From: Cryomorphaceae bacterium
Lineage (GTDB): Bacteria > Bacteroidota > Bacteroidia > Flavobacteriales > Schleiferiaceae
Reading direction: 5' to 3'
DNA length: 10,739 nucleotides
NCBI GenBank assembly: GCA_003507115.1
Contig: DNWN01000152.1
Coordinates: forward strand, 1 to 10,739
Numbering within the stretch: the stretch's first letter is position 1; the number at the start of each line of letters is the position of its first letter. The position numbers and the translations under genes are program-made. The notes beneath the pieces were generated by a model. That model ran no database searches, was not told where the DNA came from, and was given only the letters and a program-made list of their open reading frames with translations. Below are positions 7,101 through 10,739 of this stretch, piece after piece.

Positions 7101-7508
7101 CTAAAGCACAAAGGTACCAAATGGCGGTAGCATCGGCACAGATTTTGGGCCGTCTGCCTGAAATATCTGCCATTCACGCCCATTCGTGATGGCGCCCCAC
7201 GGGGCTCGGGTACTTAAATTATAGCGCATCCATTGGTCGCTCACGGAATCGTTTAAGGGAATGTGGTCGGCTTTGCACTCAATCAACATCCAAAGTTTCC
7301 CCTCGAAAAATATCGCAATGTCGAATCGCCGGAGCATGCCGTTAACTTGAATAGCCCGCTCCACGGCGACCGAGGCGGGGGGATAGCCGGCATCTAGGAT
7401 CACGCGACGAAGGGCATCTTGACGTACCCATTCTTCCGGAGTGGCCTTGACATGTTTGCGCCGAAAGGCGTCCCAAAGCGTTTCCGTGTGCGGGTCTAGA
7501 TCCTGCAT
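7101..7508 (-). CDS. Stand-alone HsdR N-terminal-type (PD-(D/E)xK fold) protein
   Basis: A 135-residue protein resembling only the N-terminal nuclease domain of type I restriction HsdR subunits. The stretch TPEEWVRQDALRRVIL (23-38) opens the domain. The putative nuclease core is Glu50 in AVE, Asp63 in RFDIAIF and Glu77-x-Lys79 in LIECKAD, i.e. the order expected for a PD-(D/E)xK active site. QWMRYNLS (92-99) and WGAITNGREWQIF (104-116) match the closing strands and helix. No helicase or translocase domain, hsdM or hsdS is present, so it is not a complete restriction system. Such short orphan proteins are, as I recall, widespread in Bacteroidota with unknown role. The start at 7508 is preferred; an in-frame ATG at 7538 would add ten residues unlike the family. 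It is first in an apparent operon with purB. Confidence 0.8.
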   Translation of the reverse strand: MQDLDPHTETLWDAFRRKHVKATPEEWVRQDALRRVILDAGYPPASVAVERAIQVNGMLRRFDIAIFFEGKLWMLIECKADHIPLNDSVSDQWMRYNLSTRAPWGAITNGREWQIFQADGPKSVPMLPPFGTFVL

Positions 7509-7542
7509 ACTCGAATGAAGCCATGGGCGAGGTCGCATGGTA

Positions 7543-7550
7543 CAAGGTTA
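7543..7550 (-). promoter_or_regulatory. Weak -7-like element for the purB operon
   Basis: Read on the minus strand, TAACCTTG matches five of the six fixed positions of TAnnTTTG. Transcription would begin near 7536-7538, giving a leader of about 30 bases to the ATG at 7508 and leaving no room for the alternative ATG at 7538. No -33 element is evident; this is a candidate only. Confidence 0.25.
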
Positions 7551-7552
7551 TG

Positions 7553-7560
7553 TACTTTTG
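7553..7560 (+). promoter_or_regulatory. Candidate -7 promoter element for the acyltransferase gene
   Basis: TACTTTTG is a full match to the Bacteroidota -7 consensus TAnnTTTG recognised by the primary sigma factor. It sits in the 62-base divergent gap and ends 10 bases before the ATG at 7571, so transcription would start within a few bases of that codon and the message would be nearly leaderless. A -33 TTTG is not apparent. Confidence 0.42.
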
Positions 7561-7570
7561 TGGGATTCTC

Positions 7571-8356
7571 ATGAAGAAAAAAGTACTGCCTTATCGCGAC
7601 CCCTTCGGTTATCCCATCTGGGCCAAGCGTACGGTCATTTTTTGGTTTGGAATGATTACGTGGTACCGCTGCAACCGCATAAACAAGTTGGTGGTCCTCG
7701 GTGGAGAGCATTTGAAGGCCTTGCCCGACCAAAATGTACTCTTCGTCAGCAACCACCAGACCTATTTTATGGATGTGGCGAGTATGTACCTCGTTTTCAG
7801 CCATGCCAAACACCGCATTTATGATCGCGCGGATCGCTTTTGGCCCTTCGTCAATCCCAAAATCAATCTCTTTTTCATCGCCGCCAAGGAGACGATGAAG
7901 TCAGGCCTATTGCCCCGCGCCCTCGCCTTAGCCGGCTCCGTCAGCATCAAGCGCACATGGCGGGAAGCCGGCAAGTCGGTGTCTCGCAATGTGGATCCCC
8001 GTGATTTGGAAAACATCAAGAAGGCTATTCAGAATGGATGGGTTATCACCTTCCCGCAAGGAACCACCAAGCCCTATGTGCCAGGAAGACGGGGAACCGC
8101 ACATATTATCAAGCAGTTAAACCCGGTGGTGGTGCCTGTTGTGATCGATGGCTATCGGCGCGCATTTGATAAAAAAGGGCTTCGAACCAAGAAGCGAGGG
8201 AGTGAACTCCGAATGAGGTTTAAGGAGCCCATGACTTTTTCGCCCGATGCAAGCCCCCAAGAAGTTCTAGATGAAATCATGGACGCAATCGAACAATCGC
8301 CAATGCATCAGGGAATTCGTACCTTGGAGCCCACTAATCGTCCTGCAAACGCTTGA
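7571..8356 (+). CDS. PlsC-superfamily acyltransferase (lysophospholipid acyltransferase-like)
   Basis: A 261-residue membrane-associated acyltransferase, probably making phosphatidic acid from 1-acyl-glycerol-3-phosphate and an acyl donor, or a related lipid acylation. The N-terminal segment 20-33 is hydrophobic and may anchor it to the inner membrane. The family's first block appears as VSNHQTYFMD (59-68), but the histidine and aspartate (His62, Asp68) are separated by five residues rather than the usual four. The third block appears as TFPQGTTKP (160-168), where FPEGTR is usual, and the fourth as VVVPVVIDGYRR (186-197). The intervening FFIAAKETMKSG and SVSIKRTW are the second-block region. 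I recall Bacteroidota relatives with the same departures, so it is probably a clade-specific active form. The ATG at 7571 is preferred over one at 7523 because the -7 element lies between them. It is followed 2 bases later by a lipoprotein gene. Confidence 0.84.
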   Translation: MKKKVLPYRDPFGYPIWAKRTVIFWFGMITWYRCNRINKLVVLGGEHLKALPDQNVLFVSNHQTYFMDVASMYLVFSHAKHRIYDRADRFWPFVNPKINLFFIAAKETMKSGLLPRALALAGSVSIKRTWREAGKSVSRNVDPRDLENIKKAIQNGWVITFPQGTTKPYVPGRRGTAHIIKQLNPVVVPVVIDGYRRAFDKKGLRTKKRGSELRMRFKEPMTFSPDASPQEVLDEIMDAIEQSPMHQGIRTLEPTNRPANA

Positions 8357-8358
8357 AC

Positions 8359-9144
8359 ATGAAACGCATCCTCTTCTCCGTTTTGGCCGTCATGGCCCTG
8401 GTTGCTGCCTGCGAAAAGAGCATATTGCCCGAAGACGCCAGCTACGACCAACGCAACGTGGTGCTTCGCCATTTCTTTTACTATGACGGGGCAACCATGG
8501 ACACCAACAAGGTATTCCTGTTGGGGAATGCCGAAGTGCGCTTCCAAGATATTGAGCTCGTATTTGGTGAATACTACTTCACGGACCATCTGGATGACAC
8601 TTTGACCCCCAATTTTAAGGATACGGTCAACCCCTATGTGTTTGATCCGGTAGCCGCCTCACTGCGCTACAATACGGAAGCACGTCTTTACCGCTTGTCT
8701 AAAGGTGTCTATTCAGGGACGCATCACTTCCGAATGGGGCTGGACTCTGCGGCCAATGCCACAGCTCCCAGTGCCTTAGATGAGAAGCACACACTGCGCC
8801 ATCCGGGCTTGTACCGTGGAACTGGAGAGGGATACAACATTCTGTACATCAAGGGTTTGTATAAAGACGCCAGCGACACGACGGTGTTGGCGCCCGATAA
8901 GCCCTTTGTGTACCGCGTATCCAACAATTTGATGCAAATGGACTGGTTCAAGTCTATGTCCTTCAACGTGGTTCCGAACCGAGATGTCAATATCAACATC
9001 GTGTGGGACATCGATAAACTCCTCTTGGGAACGGATCCTTTACTTGTGGATGACTTGGATGTGGACCCCAGCAATCCGATTGCGGCAGGATTGTGGCCAA
9101 GTATCAAGGCCAACATGGAGGCCTCCTACCAGATTCAGCTTTAA
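8359..9144 (+). CDS. MbnP-like lipoprotein
   Basis: A 261-residue exported lipoprotein: hydrophobic signal residues 4-16 and lipobox LVAAC, with Cys18 as the lipidation site. The mature part has the outline of the MbnP family (copper-related periplasmic proteins first described beside methanobactin genes): LRHFFYYDG (36-44), a strand pair VRFQDIELVFGEYYF (60-74), HHFRMGLDSAANA (122-134), where the family has a [IV]G[IV]D...N signature, then HPGLYRGTGEGYNILYIKGLY (148-168) and the closing VNINIVWDIDKLL (210-222). In typical members the HPGLY region is tryptophan-rich; here those aromatic positions are not Trp. No MbnH-type dihaem peroxidase or TonB receptor is nearby in the window. Copper binding is therefore uncertain. 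It starts 2 bases after the acyltransferase stop and ends 9 bases before the Mpl gene, suggesting co-transcription. A tool-based profile search would decide the family. Confidence 0.65.
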   Translation: MKRILFSVLAVMALVAACEKSILPEDASYDQRNVVLRHFFYYDGATMDTNKVFLLGNAEVRFQDIELVFGEYYFTDHLDDTLTPNFKDTVNPYVFDPVAASLRYNTEARLYRLSKGVYSGTHHFRMGLDSAANATAPSALDEKHTLRHPGLYRGTGEGYNILYIKGLYKDASDTTVLAPDKPFVYRVSNNLMQMDWFKSMSFNVVPNRDVNINIVWDIDKLLLGTDPLLVDDLDVDPSNPIAAGLWPSIKANMEASYQIQL

Positions 9145-9153
9145 CCTTTTCGC

Positions 9154-10500
9154 ATGAAGGCGCACTTCATTGCCATCGGCGGCTCGGCGATGCACAATTT
9201 GGCATTGGCCCTGGCCGAACGGGGCGATACGACCATCACAGGCAGTGACGACGCCATTTTTGAGCCTTCACGCAGTCGCCTCGCCGCGGCCGGTATCCTT
9301 CCAGAAACGGAAGGGTGGTTTCCCGAAAAGATTGGTGCCGATTTGGATGCCGTGATCTTAGGCATGCACGCGCGGGCTGACAATCCCGAGTTGCTGCGCG
9401 CTCAAGAACTAGGTTTGCCTATTTTTTCCTATCCCGAATACCTCTACGAAGCCACCAAGGGCAAAACACGTGTCGTCGTGGGTGGAAGCCATGGAAAGAC
9501 CAGCACGACTTCTATGCTCTTGCATGCCTTGCGAATCGATGGTCTGGACAGCGACTATATGGTAGGTGCCCAGTTGGCAGGCTACCAGACGATGGTGCGC
9601 TTGTCCAATTCGGCCGAATGGGCCGTTTTTGAGGGGGACGAGTACTTGTCCTCGCCCATTGATTTACGCCCCAAATTTCACCTCTACCGGGCCAATGTGG
9701 CCATCTTGACCGGGATGGCCTGGGACCACGTGAACGTGTTTCCGACGATGGCCGACTATGAGCGCGCGTTTAGCGGCTTCCTAGTGAGCATGGAACCCGG
9801 AGGCACCTTGATTTACAACGAGGAGGATGAGGCCTTAACCGCCGTCGTTCTCGCAGATCAAAGCCCCATTCGCAAGATTCCTTATCGCACCCCGGCCTAC
9901 CGCGTGGAGAACAACCAATGGATTTGGGAAACGCCCCATGGTGACCTTCCCCTGCGCATCATGGGCCGCCACAATCTGAGTAATGCCGAGGGTGCTCGAT
10001 GGTTGGCCCAGGAAATGGGCATACAGGAAGAAGATTTCTATGATGCCATGATCACCTTTGAGGGGGCACAACGCCGATTGGAGGTGCTTGCGGAGTCGGA
10101 CGCGCGCTGCGTGCACCTGGACTTTGCGCATGCGCCGAGCAAGGTGAAAGCGACGGTGGCCGCGTACGTGGAGACCTATGAGCAGACCGCGGGTCTATTG
10201 GAATTGCACACGTTTAGTTCCTTGAACCCCGCCTTTATCCCGGGCTATGCGGGTACCATGGAGGGGTTGGGCCAAGCCATGGTCTACTTTGATCCAGCTG
10301 CCGTAGCGCACAAGAAGCTCCCGGCCCTGGATCCGGCCTGGGTACAGGAAACCTTTGGTCCCGGCGTCCAAGTATTTACGCGCCAAGAAGAGGTGCAGGC
10401 TGCCTTGGAGGCTTTGCCAGCCGCCTGCCATTTGCTCATCATGTCGTCTGGAAATATGGGCGGCATCGATGTCCGCACTTGGGCTCCTTCGTGGGTCTGA
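9154..10500 (+). CDS. mpl: UDP-N-acetylmuramate:L-Ala-gamma-D-Glu-meso-DAP ligase (Mpl-type Mur ligase)
   Basis: A 448-residue cytoplasmic ligase. Mpl joins recycled murein tripeptide to UDP-N-acetylmuramate with ATP, feeding peptidoglycan synthesis. Domain 1 (1-100) has the nucleotide-binding start HFIAIGGSAMHNLALAL (4-20), close to the GIGG(x)GM seen in MurC/Mpl. Domain 2 begins with the ATP loop VVGGSHGKTSTTSM (108-121; Lys115), followed by FEGDEYLSSPIDLRPKF (159-175), the acidic metal-binding segment, and TGMAWDHVNVFPT (186-198). Domain 3 starts near MGRHNLSNAEGA and includes LDFAHAPSKVKAT, where MurC/Mpl usually has DFAHHP; the second histidine is Ala. The ending SSGNMGGIDV matches Bacteroidota Mpl-like proteins. 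It is shorter than typical MurC, and MurC itself would be expected in a dcw cluster, so Mpl is preferred. The start ATG lies 9 bases after the lipoprotein gene. Confidence 0.86.
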   Translation: MKAHFIAIGGSAMHNLALALAERGDTTITGSDDAIFEPSRSRLAAAGILPETEGWFPEKIGADLDAVILGMHARADNPELLRAQELGLPIFSYPEYLYEATKGKTRVVVGGSHGKTSTTSMLLHALRIDGLDSDYMVGAQLAGYQTMVRLSNSAEWAVFEGDEYLSSPIDLRPKFHLYRANVAILTGMAWDHVNVFPTMADYERAFSGFLVSMEPGGTLIYNEEDEALTAVVLADQSPIRKIPYRTPAYRVENNQWIWETPHGDLPLRIMGRHNLSNAEGARWLAQEMGIQEEDFYDAMITFEGAQRRLEVLAESDARCVHLDFAHAPSKVKATVAAYVETYEQTAGLLELHTFSSLNPAFIPGYAGTMEGLGQAMVYFDPAAVAHKKLPALDPAWVQETFGPGVQVFTRQEEVQAALEALPAACHLLIMSSGNMGGIDVRTWAPSWV

Positions 10501-10508
10501 TCCCTGCC

Positions 10509-10739
10509 TCAGCCGCAGCCGCCAGTTTGAAGCCCCCCGTTTAACGGCCAGGTCAAACTCCACAGCCAGGTGGTGCGCAGTTTATCGGTGCGCATGTCCA
10601 AGGTGGTCTGAGGCCCAAAGGCGATTTCTACAGGAAGTATCACGCAATGATTGAGCACAAATGGGCTCATTCGGTTCCGATAGTGGCCCTGGACACGAAG
10701 CACCCAGGGATAGCCGGTCTGCTGGTAGACCAGTGGAAC
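10509..10739 (-). CDS. Unidentified protein, C-terminal end (partial)
   Basis: A minus-strand frame is open from the right edge through 76 codons to a TGA at 10511-10509. I do not recognise the protein. The visible part alternates hydrophobic and polar residues (YRNRMSPFVLNHCVILPVEIAFGP, read from about the 19th residue, shown in part only as NHCVILPVEIAFG), which suggests beta-strands, perhaps of an outer-membrane or secreted beta-rich protein. It contains many Trp, Leu and Thr residues (TTWLWSLTWPLNGG) and ends in GGCG, an unusual terminus with a cysteine. It is convergent with the Mpl gene, 8 bases away, and there is no better frame on either strand here. Support for it being real is coding-like composition and correct gene packing; function is unknown. 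Confidence 0.6.
   Translation of the reverse strand, partial: VPLVYQQTGYPWVLRVQGHYRNRMSPFVLNHCVILPVEIAFGPQTTLDMRTDKLRTTWLWSLTWPLNGGLQTGGCG

Noticed and set aside
7093..7173. 27-codon in-frame upstream extension of purB
   Set aside because: It runs inside the 3' part of the HsdR_N-like gene, has no family similarity, and PurB proteins start at the MEFALHALSPLDGR region.
7101..7508. Type I restriction-modification system
   Set aside because: Only the HsdR N-terminal-type domain is present; no helicase domain, hsdM, hsdS or other defence genes are in the window.
7523..7570. Alternative earlier ATG for the acyltransferase
   Set aside because: It lies upstream of the best -7 element, overlaps the alternative start of the divergent gene, and adds residues without family similarity. 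It cannot be excluded fully.
1..10739. Mobile element, prophage, CRISPR array, tRNA or rRNA
   Set aside because: No transposase or integrase, no regularly spaced repeats, no cloverleaf or rRNA-like stretches were found; genes are tightly packed with uniform base composition by eye.

Overview
The window looks like ordinary chromosomal housekeeping DNA from a Bacteroidota bacterium, probably Flavobacteriia-like, with a fairly high G+C content by eye. The inference rests on three things: several proteins of types typical of that phylum (a DUF5777 beta-barrel, an MbnP-like lipoprotein, a Bacteroidota-style Mur ligase, a stand-alone HsdR N-terminal-type protein), an almost complete lack of Shine-Dalgarno sequences, and a TAnnTTTG-type -7 promoter element before the acyltransferase gene. 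I cannot assign genus or species. No RNA genes, insertion sequences, CRISPR arrays, phage genes or integration scars are visible. Coding density is very high, and the longest non-coding gap is about 78 bases.

Layout. Positions 1-302 hold the 3' end of an aconitase gene, closed by a strong intrinsic terminator (325-357). A plus-strand block follows: a UMF1-type MFS transporter (369-1652), a monohaem c-type cytochrome-like lipoprotein (1664-2020), a YceI-family periplasmic protein (2028-2570) and a DUF5777 outer-membrane beta-barrel (2572-3456). Gaps are 11, 7 and 1 bases, so the block is probably one operon. Next is a GTG-started L-2-hydroxyglutarate oxidase (3535-4734), which meets a minus-strand operon tail to tail. 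That operon reads HsdR_N-like nuclease-fold protein (7508-7101), adenylosuccinate lyase purB (7092-5752) and AstE/AspA-type zinc hydrolase (5751-4738). A 62-base divergent region separates it from a plus-strand group: an acyltransferase of the PlsC superfamily (7571-8356), an MbnP-like lipoprotein (8359-9144) and an Mpl-type murein tripeptide ligase (9154-10500). The window ends inside a minus-strand gene seen only as its C-terminus (10739-10509).

How they work together. The cytochrome lipoprotein, YceI protein and DUF5777 barrel are all exported and tightly packed, and look like one envelope module, perhaps for electron transfer or binding of a hydrophobic ligand; its role is not established. 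The other genes serve standard metabolism: the TCA cycle (aconitase), repair of the side product L-2-hydroxyglutarate, purine synthesis, phospholipid acylation and peptidoglycan recycling. I see no convincing new defence or mobile system. The items most worth a second look are the envelope module, the altered acyltransferase motifs, the MbnP-like protein without its usual aromatic motif, the orphan nuclease-fold gene in front of purB, and an 11-base direct repeat before lhgO.
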